Assembly (NCBI RefSeq): GCF_017745095.1
Contig: NZ_JAGHZZ010000005.1
Coordinates: 291,328 to 355,327, forward strand
Origin: Sporocytophaga sp.
Lineage (GTDB): Bacteria; Bacteroidota; Bacteroidia; Cytophagales; Cytophagaceae
DNA length: 64,000 nt
Reading direction: 5' to 3'
The notes under the pieces are model-generated. The model was given only the letters and a program-made list of their open reading frames with translations, had not been told where the DNA came from and searched no databases. Made by a program: the position numbers and the translations under genes. Positions 10,501-19,042 of the stretch are shown here, in pieces (position 1 is the first letter of the stretch; every line of letters starts with the position of its first letter).

Positions 10501-13500
10501 GCTTGGATGAAACTGCTTTACATGTTCCGTTCCCAGTGCTTGTTAAAGTCAGAAGAACAGAACCTGAAGCAAGATCAGAACTTGATGCATAGTAAGTTGT
10601 AACTAATGAATTAGCATCTGAAAATGTACCTGATCCTGAGCTTATCCAAGTGCCTCCAGTTGCAACTGTAGTAGTTCCGTTAAGGGCTGCTCCTTCAAAA
10701 TCAGCGCACAAAGTCTGTGAGGGACCAGCATTTATTGTTGGAGCTGGTGTTATTAATATTTGTAATGTATCTCTTACTGTTGCGCAAACTCCTGAACCTG
10801 TTGATGATAAGGTTAAGGTGACTTTTCCTGTTGATTTATCTACTGAGTTGGGGACATAGGTAGCATTCAGGGTAGTGGAATTAGGTGAAAAACTTCCTGT
10901 TCCCAGGGTCCTCCATCTGCTACCTGTTGCATTTAATATAGATCCGTTAAGACTCACTCCGCTGGCATCTGAGCATATAGTCAAATCTGTACCGGCATCT
11001 ACTATAGGCTTAGGAGTGATGTTAATTTTTACTGAATCACTAACCGGTATACACAATCCGTTGCCTGTTGTTGTTAAGGTTAAGATGACTGATTTTGCAA
11101 TCATGTCATTTACAGAGGGCTTATAAATAGCATTTAAAGTTGTTGCATTCGGACTGAATGTTCCATCTCCTGAAGTCGTCCATAATGCTCCGGTTGCTAT
11201 AGTTATTTTACCATTTAAACGAACGCCTGAGGTGTCACTACAAACAGTTTGATCCAATCCTGCATCTGAAGTAGGTGCTGGTGTTATCTGTACATTAAGT
11301 TGATCTTTTACAGGCTTACAAAGTCCATTGTTTAATGTAGTTAATGTTAAATTTACATTGCCTGCATTTATATCTAGAGCAGAAGGTATATAATCAGTAA
11401 CTAAACTGTTTGGATTTGTAAAGGTACCAGTTCCAGAACTGGTCCATTGTCCGTCACTTGTTACAGTCGTAGTAGCACTTAGGTTCACTATAGCATTATT
11501 GGCACAAACGATTTTATCTGTTCCAGCATTTACAGTTGGTGCAGGGGATATTATTAAATTTAAGTCATCACTTACCGTTATACAATTACTTATGGCTGAA
11601 CTGGTGAGTTTTAATGTAATGTTTCCTGATGCACGATCAGCAGCTGAAGGTACATAGTTTGCGCCTAAGGTTGTATTATCCGGAAGAAATGATCCAGTTC
11701 CGCTGCTTATCCATTGTCCTCCTGGAGCGTTCAATACTTGTCCGTTAAGTTTGATTGCAAAACTGTCAGCACAAATAGCAATATCATTTCCTGCGTTTAC
11801 AACTGGTGCGGGAAGTATAGTTATAATTATATCATCCTCAACCGGCTTACAAATTCCATTACCGGTAGAAGTTAGTTTTAATGTGACAGTACCTGAGCTG
11901 ATTTCTGATGCAGATGGTACATAGGTTACAGTAAGTTGATTGTTTGAAGGGGTGAAAGTTCCTGCACCACCTGACCATGTTCCTCCTGTAGCTATTGTTA
12001 CATCTCCATTCAGTGAAACTTTAGTGTTGTTTGCACAGATATTCAAATCCGAACCTGCATTAACTTTAGGGGCAGGAGTGAAGGTGATAACGGTTATGTC
12101 AGAAACGGATTTACATAAGCCGTTTCCTGTGCTTGTTAAAGTTAAAGAAACGATTCCATTTGTCAGATCTGCAGAAGATGGTATATAAGATGCATTAACA
12201 ATATTGGCATTTGGGTTAAAAGTCCCATTACCTGTTGTTTTCCATGTTCCTCCACTCGCATTTGTAACAGTTGCATTTAAGGCTATAGATGAGACGTCAG
12301 CACATAAAGTTTGATCTGGTCCTGCATCTACTACTGGTACCTTCGCTATGTTTAGTTTTATTTGTGAAGAAACCGGATTACAAGTTCCGTTTCCAGTAGT
12401 TGTCAGTGTCAATGTAATTGTTCCAGCTGTTTTATCATTGTTTGAAAGAACATAACTTGCATTCAGATCAGTGGCTGACAGGCTGAAAGTTCCAGAACCA
12501 GTACTTGTCCATATTGCTCCTGTTGGAATAGTATTTATAGATCCGTTTAGTTTTACAAAAGAAGAATCGCCACATATGGAAATGTCAGTTCCTGCATCTA
12601 CTGTAGGTGCTGGAGTAATTGTAAATACTACTGTATCCTTCTGAGCTGGACAATAGGTTGTTGGAGATGTTGTTAATATAAGCTTAACTGTACCATTTGT
12701 CCTTTCTGTTGAAGTCGGAACATAAGTAGCATTTAAAGTAGTAGCATTTGGTGAAAATGATCCTGAGCCATTAGACCAGGTTAAGCCGGTTAGAGTATTC
12801 GAACTTCCGTTCAAAGTTATTCCTGAAGCATCTGCACAAACTGTCTGATCAGGGCCTGCTGAGACTGTCACTGCCGGATGAATAGTAATAATCATAGAAT
12901 CAGAGATTGCAGTACAAGCTCCATTTCCGGTACTTGTTAATGTGAGTTTTACTTTACCTGATGTCTTGTCTGTTGCCGATGGTTTATAGGTTGTTGATTT
13001 AGAGAAAGCATCAGGAAGGAAAGAGCCAGTACCAGAACTTGTCCAGAAAGCTCCCGAGGCATTGTTGATAGTGCCATTTAATCCAATTGTAATTGCATTA
13101 CCACACATATCGAGGTCAGTTCCTGCATCAACAACAGGTGCAGGAGGAATAGTGATTTTTATATCATCAGACACTGCTTTACAAACTCCATTGACGATTG
13201 TTGTTATTGTTAAAGTCACTGAGCCGGATGCTATTTCTGATGCGCTAGGAATATAGTTTGCACTTAATGAATTGACTGAAGGATTAAATGATCCTGAACC
13301 ACCTGACCATGCGGCATTAGAGCCAAATGCATTTAATTTAACCGGAAAGTCATTTGGACATACAATTTGATCAGGCCCTGCATTTATTGAAGGTGCAACT
13401 GTGAAATCTATTTTCATATTGTCCTTAACTGCGCTACATAAACCATTTCCTTGAGAGGTAAGAGTTAAAGTTACGCCACCTTTTGCTTTATCAGCTGCAG

Positions 13501-16500
13501 ATGGATTATAACTTGCATTAAGTACATTATCATTTGGAGAGAATGTACCTGTTCCATTGGTGGTCCATTTTCCTCCTGTTGCATTTTGTATAGAACCATT
13601 CAATGGAATGGTTGATGCATCACCACATACTGTCTGGTCTGATCCTGCATCTGTTATTGGTGATGGTTTTATTGTAATGAGAACTTGATCAGAAACAGCC
13701 ACGCAATTCCCATTTCCTGAAGTTGTGAGTGTCAGAGTAACACTTCCTGAGGTTATTTCATCAGTAGATGGAGTATAGGTTGCATTTAAGGTAGTTGAAT
13801 TTGGAGCATATGTTCCCTTGCCTCCTGTCCAGGTTCCGCCAGTTGCTATTGTTACATTACCTGAAAGCACTACTGAAGGATTGTCTGCACATACATCTTT
13901 ATCGGCCCCTGCATTTGCTGTGGGAGCTGGAGTAATGGAAATAGTCGTTTGTCCTGTAACTGCAAGACAGTTTCCATTACCAGTGGTACTGATATTCACA
14001 ACAGCTTGTCCTGCTGAAATTTCCGAAGCAGTTGGCGTGTAATTGGCATTTATATCGGATGCTGAAGGAGTAAAAGCTCCATTTCCTGCCCACAATACGC
14101 CAGTTGCAGGGCTGCTTATAACTGCGTTAAGTTTTACTAAAGCATTATTGCCACAAACAGGCCCAGAATTAGTAGCAGTTATAGTAGGAGGATTCGTGAA
14201 GTTAATGAGAATATCGTCCTTTACAGCCAGACACTTTCCGTTTCCAGTTGTTGTTAGGGTAAGAGTAACAGCTCCTGTTGTAATTTCTGAAGCAGTTGGT
14301 GTGTAAGTTGCATTCAGAGAGATATTATCTGGTGCAAATGTGCCTGCACCTCCAGACCATATTCCACCCTTGGAAATTGTAACAGTTCCGTTAAGACTTG
14401 TTGCTCCATTATTTTTACATTTTGACTGATCAGTTCCTGCATTTACCGTAGGAGTTGGAGAGAATCTGTATACAACCTGATCTGAAACTGAATTACAAGA
14501 TGGTTTGGTTGCTGTTAATGTCAGCGTGACAATGCCAGAAGATATCTCAGATGCTGTAGGTGTATAGGTTGCGTTCAATGTTGAATTGTCTGGTGTGAAA
14601 ATACCAGCACCTCCGCTCCATGCATAACTTGTAGCATCTTTCACTGATCCTGAAAGTTTTATTGCCGGATTATTAGTACAAAGTGTATCATCTGTTCCTG
14701 CATTCACTGTCGGTTTAGGATCGACAAGGACATTTAGTGTTTTTGATACAGGATTGCAATTACCATTACCTGTGGACTCAAGAGTAAGTGTAAAGAAACC
14801 AGCAGCTACTTCACTTGCACTTGCAGTATAGGTTGTTGTCAAAGCCGTTCTTCCTGGTGAATAAGTTCCACCGCCTGTTATCCAATTTCCGCCGGTCGCA
14901 CCAGTAACACTACCATTTAAAACTGTTACAGGATTATTTTCGCATATAATAATATTCGAACCAACAGACACTACGGGAATTGCGGTAAATGTAATTGAAG
15001 TATTAGAGGTTACCGCTGTGCAGTTCCCATTATTTGTTGATGTTAAAGTAAGTGTTATATTTCCTGTATTAACTTCTGCAGTTGTTGGTATATAGGTTGC
15101 ATTCAGAGTATTGGCATTTGGGCTATAGGTTCCTGTACCTCCGCTCCATGTTCCGGTAGTTGTTGCTCCCGTTACGGATCCATTTAATGGAATAGCAGTA
15201 TTGTTTTTACAGATAGATTGATTATTCCCTGCATTAACAACTGGGATTGGAGTGAATTTGATTGCAACAGCATCATTTACTGCAAGGCAACTTCCCATAC
15301 CTGTAGTTGTAAGAGTTAAGTTAACAGATCCCGCAGTTAGTTCAGCAGCAGTTGGCGTATACGTGGCATTCAAGGTATTAGCATCAGGATTAAAGGAACC
15401 TGCACCTCCGGTCCATGTTCCACCCGAAGCATAATTAACTGCCCCATTTAAATTTACTTTGTTGTTGTTTTTACATATAGACTGATCAACTCCTGCATCA
15501 GCTGTTGGAATAGGGGTATAAGTAAGTTTAATACTTCCAGACCCGATAGTACAAACACCATTTCCTGTTGTTGCCAAATTTAATACAACAGAGCCTGCAG
15601 ATATTTCTGCAGCAGTTGGAGTATAAGTTATGTTAGCTGATGTTTTATTAGGAGTATAGGTTCCAGCTCCTCCGCTCCAGGTAAGGCCTGTAGCTCCACT
15701 CATTGTAGCTGATAAACTTAACTTTGGATTATTGGCACAGGCAGATTTATCAGGTCCTGCGCTTATGGCAGGTTGTTTAGCGAAAGTGTATGTAATGCTA
15801 TCTTTTTTTGGAGAGCAAACCCCATTACCTGTAGATGAAAGAATTAATTTTACTGATCCGTTTGCAATATCAGCCGCTGATGGTGTATATGTGCCTTGCA
15901 GACTGGTGTTGCTTGGTGTAAAGGTACCGCTTCCGGATGAGCTCCAAATGCCACCGCCTGCATTAGTTACTTTTCCATTAAGCTTAAATGAGGTGATTGT
16001 TGAACATAAAGTTGAATCATTGGAAGAACCTGTGCCAGGCTTATCAGCATTCGCATCTGTAATTACAGATGGAGGTACAAAATTAGTTACAGTTTTAGTG
16101 GTTGAATTTACATACCACCATGTATTGATTGTTTTAGCATCTCCAAAATCACCGCTCCACGTATGACATCCTGTAGCACTATTGCAACCTGTAAGATTCG
16201 TGCCTCCGCCTATTTTTGAGTCATCCCAGAATAGGGAAGGTCGAGGTCCTGTAGGCCTTACAAGATCAACAATATACCCTTTTGTATTATTCTCAACATC
16301 AAACAATGGTAAGTGGGTAAGACCATTATAATAGTCGACCTTAGTAGTTATATTAACTCCACCTGTCACAATATTACCTTTTCCGTCTTTACCATCCCAG
16401 GTGACGCAGTTATTACCGGCAACAAGATCAGCCGTTATAAGTCTGTCTGTAGTATTTGCCTGATAACCTGCTGTTCCGTTTAGTTCAAATAGTATTTCAG

Positions 16501-17440
16501 TTTTACCTGGCTTATCAACATTTATATCTATACAGAAATTGCTACCCACACAACCACTCAGAGAAACGGAGTTTACAGTTCCATAAACACCAGTTGGAAA
16601 ACAGTTGATATCGGGGTCATTTAGAAATACTTTATATTGAGGGTAGTTAATATTCCCTGAAACTGATTGTCGGTCTGTTGCAAATGTACCTGTATTGGTG
16701 CAACCTGCATTATTTGCTGCGATGACAAAGCCGAACGGTTGCATTCCATTAAAATCGAGCGAGGTCACTATACCATCATCAGCATATATATATAGTTTTG
16801 CTTTAAATTGATTAGTGGCGCTATTACATTGAAAGTCCCAGGATTTAGACCATAGACGACCTAACTTTATTACGTTTGCTGCAGTGGCTACACTAATGTC
16901 AAAATAGGTGAAAACTCTTTTAACCGGATTAAGAGTTTGGGAGGCACTTGGATTGAATTCAATGTAGTAATCTCCTGCCATAGTGGAGGTATATGTTAAA
17001 GCATTGTATCCGGTTGCACCGACAATCGCTCTGGGACCAGCAACAGCTTCTGCATAACTGGCTATATATCCTGGTCCTGCTGCATTAGGAATTTTACTAG
17101 GACCCATTACCACTACTCCATTAGGATCTTTTAACTGAAAATAAACGTCATTATCAGTTTGTCTGAATCCCATGTATATTTTTTCACCAGAATTACATAT
17201 TCGGATATTTAATCTGTTAGCTTCAGGACAATTATAAGTTGCAAATGGCCTGGTCGTTGTGTTATTGTCAAATATCTGGATAAAACCATTGTCTGAAGAC
17301 GTTGGCTGCAATTGTTTGGTACCTTCTCCAAAAAGATAAGGCGTTGGTATATACGTTGAAATTAAAAAGATTAAGACAAAAAGCCTTGTACTTATTTGAG
17401 ATAAGTAGGTGCTCCTGATTCGAAGTAGGAAGAAGTCCAT
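4517..17440 (-). CDS. Giant surface protein with about 38 Ig-like repeats and T9SS C-terminal domain
   Basis: 4307 residues, one fifth of the window, with an uninterrupted frame. A hydrophobic segment at about residues 17-37 looks like an export signal. A unique N-terminal region (to about 470) precedes a tandem array (about 472-3830) of about 38 divergent repeats of about 88 residues. Each repeat carries AGxDQxxCxx, LNGxxxxATGGxWxxxGxGTFxPxxxxLNAxYxPSxxD, then GxVxLTLTTTGNGxCxxVxD, and so has two conserved cysteines. Several different Ig/PKD-like domains follow, and the last 90 residues form a gliding-motility-associated C-terminal domain (IYNRWGEIIFYT, TWDGTYLGK, PEGSYNYIVTYEG) that should route it through the type IX secretion system. 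Adhesion to a surface or insoluble polysaccharide is a reasonable guess; no catalytic domain is visible. Confidence 0.85.
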   Translation of the reverse strand: MDFFLLRIRSTYLSQISTRLFVLIFLISTYIPTPYLFGEGTKQLQPTSSDNGFIQIFDNNTTTRPFATYNCPEANRLNIRICNSGEKIYMGFRQTDNDVYFQLKDPNGVVVMGPSKIPNAAGPGYIASYAEAVAGPRAIVGATGYNALTYTSTMAGDYYIEFNPSASQTLNPVKRVFTYFDISVATAANVIKLGRLWSKSWDFQCNSATNQFKAKLYIYADDGIVTSLDFNGMQPFGFVIAANNAGCTNTGTFATDRQSVSGNINYPQYKVFLNDPDINCFPTGVYGTVNSVSLSGCVGSNFCIDINVDKPGKTEILFELNGTAGYQANTTDRLITADLVAGNNCVTWDGKDGKGNIVTGGVNITTKVDYYNGLTHLPLFDVENNTKGYIVDLVRPTGPRPSLFWDDSKIGGGTNLTGCNSATGCHTWSGDFGDAKTINTWWYVNSTTKTVTNFVPPSVITDANADKPGTGSSNDSTLCSTITSFKLNGKVTNAGGGIWSSSGSGTFTPSNTSLQGTYTPSAADIANGSVKLILSSTGNGVCSPKKDSITYTFAKQPAISAGPDKSACANNPKLSLSATMSGATGLTWSGGAGTYTPNKTSANITYTPTAAEISAGSVVLNLATTGNGVCTIGSGSIKLTYTPIPTADAGVDQSICKNNNKVNLNGAVNYASGGTWTGGAGSFNPDANTLNATYTPTAAELTAGSVNLTLTTTGMGSCLAVNDAVAIKFTPIPVVNAGNNQSICKNNTAIPLNGSVTGATTTGTWSGGTGTYSPNANTLNATYIPTTAEVNTGNITLTLTSTNNGNCTAVTSNTSITFTAIPVVSVGSNIIICENNPVTVLNGSVTGATGGNWITGGGTYSPGRTALTTTYTASASEVAAGFFTLTLESTGNGNCNPVSKTLNVLVDPKPTVNAGTDDTLCTNNPAIKLSGSVKDATSYAWSGGAGIFTPDNSTLNATYTPTASEISSGIVTLTLTATKPSCNSVSDQVVYRFSPTPTVNAGTDQSKCKNNGATSLNGTVTISKGGIWSGGAGTFAPDNISLNATYTPTASEITTGAVTLTLTTTGNGKCLAVKDDILINFTNPPTITATNSGPVCGNNALVKLNAVISSPATGVLWAGNGAFTPSASDINANYTPTASEISAGQAVVNISTTGNGNCLAVTGQTTISITPAPTANAGADKDVCADNPSVVLSGNVTIATGGTWTGGKGTYAPNSTTLNATYTPSTDEITSGSVTLTLTTSGNGNCVAVSDQVLITIKPSPITDAGSDQTVCGDASTIPLNGSIQNATGGKWTTNGTGTFSPNDNVLNASYNPSAADKAKGGVTLTLTSQGNGLCSAVKDNMKIDFTVAPSINAGPDQIVCPNDFPVKLNAFGSNAAWSGGSGSFNPSVNSLSANYIPSASEIASGSVTLTITTIVNGVCKAVSDDIKITIPPAPVVDAGTDLDMCGNAITIGLNGTINNASGAFWTSSGTGSFLPDAFSKSTTYKPSATDKTSGKVKLTLTSTGNGACTAISDSMIITIHPAVTVSAGPDQTVCADASGITLNGSSNTLTGLTWSNGSGSFSPNATTLNATYVPTSTERTNGTVKLILTTSPTTYCPAQKDTVVFTITPAPTVDAGTDISICGDSSFVKLNGSINTIPTGAIWTSTGSGTFSLSATDLNASYVLSNNDKTAGTITLTLTTTGNGTCNPVSSQIKLNIAKVPVVDAGPDQTLCADVSSIALNATVTNASGGTWKTTGNGTFNPNANIVNASYIPSSADLTNGIVSLTLTSTGNGLCKSVSDITVITFTPAPKVNAGSDLNICANNTKVSLNGDVTIATGGTWSGGAGTFTPSNNQLTVTYVPSASEISSGTVTLKLTSTGNGICKPVEDDIIITILPAPVVNAGNDIAICADSFAIKLNGQVLNAPGGQWISSGTGSFLPDNTTLGANYVPSAADRASGNITLKLTSSAISNCITVSDDLNLIISPAPTVNAGTDKIVCANNAIVNLSATTTVTSDGQWTSSGTGTFTNPNSLVTDYIPSALDINAGNVNLTLTTLNNGLCKPVKDQLNVQITPAPTSDAGLDQTVCSDTSGVRLNGKITIATGALWTTSGDGTFSPNATTLNAIYKPSVNDMIAKSVILTLTTTGNGLCIPVSDSVKINITPKPIVDAGTDLTICSDASGVSLNGSILNATGSRWRTLGTGSFSPNSTTLNATYVPNSVDKSTGKVTLTLSSTGSGVCATVRDTLQILITPAPTINAGPSQTLCADFEGAALNGTTTVATGGTWISSGSGTFSDANSLVTTYYASSSDLASGSVLLTLTSTGNGTCKAVSSKLTLTINPIPTVEAGSDKTYCGDISNIPLNGSYTKATGGYWSTNGSGIFTPDEFTANATYTPSVSEKTSGQSILTFTTTGNGACNFVSDNVTYTFTPVPTSDAGPDQTVCADITSVNLSGNVTIASGGIWKSSGSGTFSPSINDLNAKYTPSASDKSNGSVTLTLTTAGNGTCSAVSNDMIITITPAPIVNAGLDQTVCADVTGVVLDGTFSVASGIKWTTSSGTGTFIPDDTTPNATFIPSSLQIGNGKATITLTTTGNGTCNAVKDAVIISLSPVPQANAGNDVTVCAGVIDIPLNGTVVNASGGTWTSSGTGTFLPDENALNASYVPSASENVNGQTVTITLTTTGNGSCSPVADQITISFNTVPVFAGPPQSICTNGFPVKLNGSGNGSWTSPTGGSFSPNPNSLNASYSPTAADIAAGYADIILTGSSVGTCLPGKDTVRISISQGPVVNAGSDLLICENNSVVSLSASVSQAADIKWSTSGAGSFSSATGLTTIYTPTSQELSDGNVTLIAETTGNGICAADTDQVVITFTPAPTAKAGSDEDLCADISSIDLNGSITIAAGSAWSSDGNGSIASAASLTTTYTPTPADKSKGFIIFTLTTSGSGNCTEVTDQKIVRFTAGPIAYPGTDTSLCADISELPLKGSVSGATGGIWSTNGTGTFSPNANTLNASYIPSVDDLSKTSITLTLLTTGTGICTPTSNNRIVSFTTIPTVNPGTGDSYCSDVLSIPVNALVTVASGVSWKTSTGGSFGDENLQATDYFPTNAEKASGKVTLNVITTGNGKCKAVAANVDYFFTPAPTVEAGFDIIRCSDATTIDLEGNVTIATGGVWTTSGNGTFSNDSNLQTIYQPSVTDKSNGSVILTLSTTGMGKCLAVTDALKIDFTPVPVVSVGSDQNVCADTAGVSLSSTYSVAGGINWKTSGSGTFLTSFAEPNVKYIPSQSDTASGSVQIIATTIDNGDCQSVSDTMYITINKQPVINAGIDRTMCTDEKTITLGGYFSNTGGILWTSTGTGVFSDPTLTSPVYTPSIADKINGGVIFTATTTGTGLCKIYTDISSLSIYSAPVATVNAGLDQSLCKDIMTVKLTGFIANAGGGIWSSTNGGTFSDVKDLEGTFYPVAAEKAAGKADIVLTTTNNGFCNAQSDTMTITFTAPPTVTAGADTTICGDLYAIKLPGNFTVSSGIEWKTGGSGTFVPDATTPNASYIPSKSDITAGKVGLTITTTGNGTCNAVSASKKIQILPIPTANAGQDQTVCADLTKIAIKGNVSGATGGTWKTTGTGTFSPNANSLNASYIPSPEDIQSSAVNLILTTTGTGICNQVTSKITITITPKPIINAGPDILTCANVPSVQLNGNVTVAGGMIWITSGSGIFMPSAASLNPSYTPSEADQTAGKVILTAYSTNNGKCNIVNDSIEVTINKAPIVTATSGNPCVYKDGVALSGTVVNASGIEWKTSGTGTFSLSSYDLNPSYFPSENDIAANGTVIITAYSTGNGVCNAESANTSLLVSPLPIADAGSDQYVCTSSNATLNAFTYPGNSYSWKSLSGITYGNDATITISAPANQTVVLTVTDSKKCPNYDTVSVFTITPPSWNLISENCYNDTLVLRSNPYNLPSVPGSFAWYKDGVILQNKNQDFLATRDPGQYTVQYYYGNCKTEASATINALPEFNIPAERLLCNQSTGTLVANINTIPNPPEVYSWTTGSNFVGNTNPVDFNVLPDSNFYKLKITDVKCSAEDSVRIIGIDSPITGNLKDVASCEGQTVVLVGTPTNFSDLAKYNPIYQWTPSSLGTNDTVEVKTTGTYGVTVTLGECAASYQVNVQMNKLPEPFMPERQIYCFDNNKYMMLDAGPGERFKWENSSDTLRQKAIIEPGIYIVTVTNSFNCSLTDSTEIVQVCAPTVYIPNAIEPEGEISRNQDLHIFGKYFTNFKMTIYNRWGEIIFYTEDRNKTWDGTYLGKLMPEGSYNYIVTYEGLEGEYIGPYKKEGKITLMR
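5940..16040 (-). repeat. Tandem coding repeats of about 265 bp (about 38 copies)
   Basis: Within the giant gene the protein repeat unit is encoded about 38 times (hand count of the AGxDxxxC motif). Copies vary at the DNA level but keep fixed elements, such as the antisense of GCAGGnnCnGATCAnnC for the AG(P/S/T)DQ motif. Copies 9-25 look most alike (many contain CAD and STGNG); the first eight carry a CKNN/CENN variant, suggesting block-wise expansion. The last units change to a different Ig/PKD type. Confidence 0.85.
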
Positions 17441-17667
17441 ATCTTTAAAAACTATGTAATTGTATTTCAGGGTAATTGAATTTTTTCAATGTCTTGGCTT
17501 GTATTTATTACGTTTTAGAGGGGGGGCAGTTGTAAAAATCTAAGATCATTCGACGAATAAATCTGTAGAGTAAATTAAATTGAACGTTTAAAAATAAAAA
17601 AAGTAAAACTTGATTTTATTGAAGTGATTGTGTTCAAGGTCGTATTTCAATATGGTACCGATTTTGT

Positions 17668-17675
17668 TATATTTG
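17668..17675 (+). promoter_or_regulatory. Candidate -7 box upstream of DUF4412 gene
   Basis: TATATTTG matches the Bacteroidota -7 consensus TAnnTTTG and lies 22 bases before the ATG at 17698. No clear -33 TTTG was seen. The rest of the 257-base gap between the two divergent genes is plain AT-rich sequence with an odd run of G near 17520. Confidence 0.4.
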
Positions 17676-17697
17676 ATAGAATAAATACATTGTTTAC

Positions 17698-18540
17698 ATG
17701 AAAAAAGAACTTCTATTAATCCTTTTTATTTTTATTGCTGGCACCACATTTTCTCAAAATTTTGAAGGTACTATAAAATGGGCAATGAAGATCGATCTCA
17801 AAAATGCTCAGCTTAAGGATGCTAATAAGGGAAATGGTTCGGCTCCTCAAATGGATGTGGAAATAAAAAAGCTTGAGGATCAGATGAATGAACCTGAATT
17901 TAAGAAGCAAATGGAAGCTAATCCTCAACTTAAATCTTTAATGGAAGAAAACTTAAACAGGCTAAAATCTATGCAGGCTGCATCTGGCGCTGGTGCAGGG
18001 AGTTTTATGCCTACTAGTGTTTTGATCAAAATTAAAGACGGAAACAACCTTATTAAAATGGAAGGAGGAATGTCTGATATGATGGGAGAAATCTTATACA
18101 TTAAAGATAAAGATCAAAGCTATTCAATAAGGAGAAAAAATAAAACCTATTCTGTATTGCCAAAAGCCCCTGAATCAAAAGAGAAAGAACCGGTAGTAAA
18201 AGTGACGAAAACCAGCGAAACAGTTAAAATTATAGGATATACTTGTACCAAATATATTATTCAGGTGACAGACCATGGAAAAACAATTAATCAGGCTGCC
18301 TGGACTACCAAGGAAATCAAAGATTTTGATCCAAATGCTTTATCAAAAATGAATTCGTCCGGAAGTAAAGAAGCGAAGTTCTACCTGAGTGGAGTTGAAG
18401 GAGTACCTTTAAAAATTGAAAGCGATAACGGTGAAATGAAGATGGTTATGGAAGTTACTGAGTTAAAAAAAACACCACTTGATGGCTCTTTATTTTTAAT
18501 TCCTTCGGACTATAAATTAGTTAAAGGCATAGGGTTTTAA
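17698..18540 (+). CDS. Exported DUF4412-like protein
   Basis: 280 residues. The N-terminus KKELLLILFIFIAGTTFSQ is a signal peptide with cleavage likely at FSQ-N. The mature part contains EGTIKWAMKI, a Met/Lys/Asn-rich low-complexity helical stretch (about 35-95) and a beta-rich C-terminal half containing IKMEGG, YTCTKYIIQ and GVPLKIES. This fits the DUF4412 pattern, a periplasmic LolA-like fold of unknown function common in Bacteroidota. No catalytic residues are evident. The gene stands alone between a promoter-like box and a terminator hairpin, and diverges from the giant surface-protein gene. Confidence 0.65.
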   Translation: MKKELLLILFIFIAGTTFSQNFEGTIKWAMKIDLKNAQLKDANKGNGSAPQMDVEIKKLEDQMNEPEFKKQMEANPQLKSLMEENLNRLKSMQAASGAGAGSFMPTSVLIKIKDGNNLIKMEGGMSDMMGEILYIKDKDQSYSIRRKNKTYSVLPKAPESKEKEPVVKVTKTSETVKIIGYTCTKYIIQVTDHGKTINQAAWTTKEIKDFDPNALSKMNSSGSKEAKFYLSGVEGVPLKIESDNGEMKMVMEVTELKKTPLDGSLFLIPSDYKLVKGIGF

Positions 18541-18580
18541 TCTGATGAAAAGTTCAGAAATAGGTTTATACATTTTAATG

Positions 18581-18612
18581 ATTGCTGGAGATACCCAGCA
18601 ATTTTTATTTTT
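18581..18612 (+). terminator. Intrinsic terminator after DUF4412 gene
   Basis: Perfect 8-bp stem ATTGCTGG (18581-18588) / CCAGCAAT (18595-18602) with a 6-base loop, followed by a T-rich tail. It lies 40 bases after the stop codon at 18540. Confidence 0.75.
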
Positions 18613-18940
18613 CGGGCTTAAATGACTTCTTTTCAGTTGTATCTTTCATTTATATATGATTGACAATACGATTCAAATAAATTTCCGATATCAAGCATGT
18701 TTATCTGCATGACTCTTATTCATACTTTAAATATTAATGTGAGAAATACGGAAAATAGAAATTCCATCTTCTCATCCGAGAAATTATTCTTTTAACAGAA
18801 GAATTGGAATCTGGTATTAATTTATGAAGGTTGTAATTAAAGTTAAAATCCTTGTCCAGAAAGTATTAGATGTTGATATTTAATTTGTTATAGTGAATGA
18901 TTAAATGTGCTGGTGAAAATAAAATGAAAAATTTGGCTTC

Positions 18941-18955
18941 TGGCACAAGAATTGT
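18941..18955 (+). promoter_or_regulatory. Possible sigma-54-type -24/-12 element upstream of nhaA
   Basis: TGGCACAAGAATTGT has the GG-N10-G spacing and the exact TGGCAC half of the sigma-54 consensus, but the -12 dinucleotide is GT rather than GC. It lies 88 bases before the nhaA ATG. The rest of the 18613-19000 gap shows no gene. A single near-match in AT-rich DNA is weak evidence. Confidence 0.3.
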
Positions 18956-19000
18956 TGTTGTTAAATTGCAAATAATTTTCTTTTAGATTTAGATATTAAA

Positions 19001-19030
19001 AATCCTTTGATTAGATCAAAGGATTTTTTT
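19001..19030 (+). terminator. Perfect terminator-like hairpin directly before nhaA start
   Basis: AATCCTTTGAT (19001-19011) and ATCAAAGGATT (19015-19025) form a perfect 11-bp stem with a 3-base loop and a following T5 run, ending 12 bases before the nhaA ATG at 19043. No gene precedes it for 400 bases, so it would end either a short leader transcript (attenuation) or an undetected small RNA. Confidence 0.7.
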
Positions 19031-19042
19031 ATTTCAGGGCAG

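Noticed and set aside
5500..16170. Many forward-strand open frames of 60-140 codons across the giant gene
   Set aside because: They recur with the repeat period and are the antisense of the repeat coding sequence; their translations are low-complexity Val/Pro/Ala strings.
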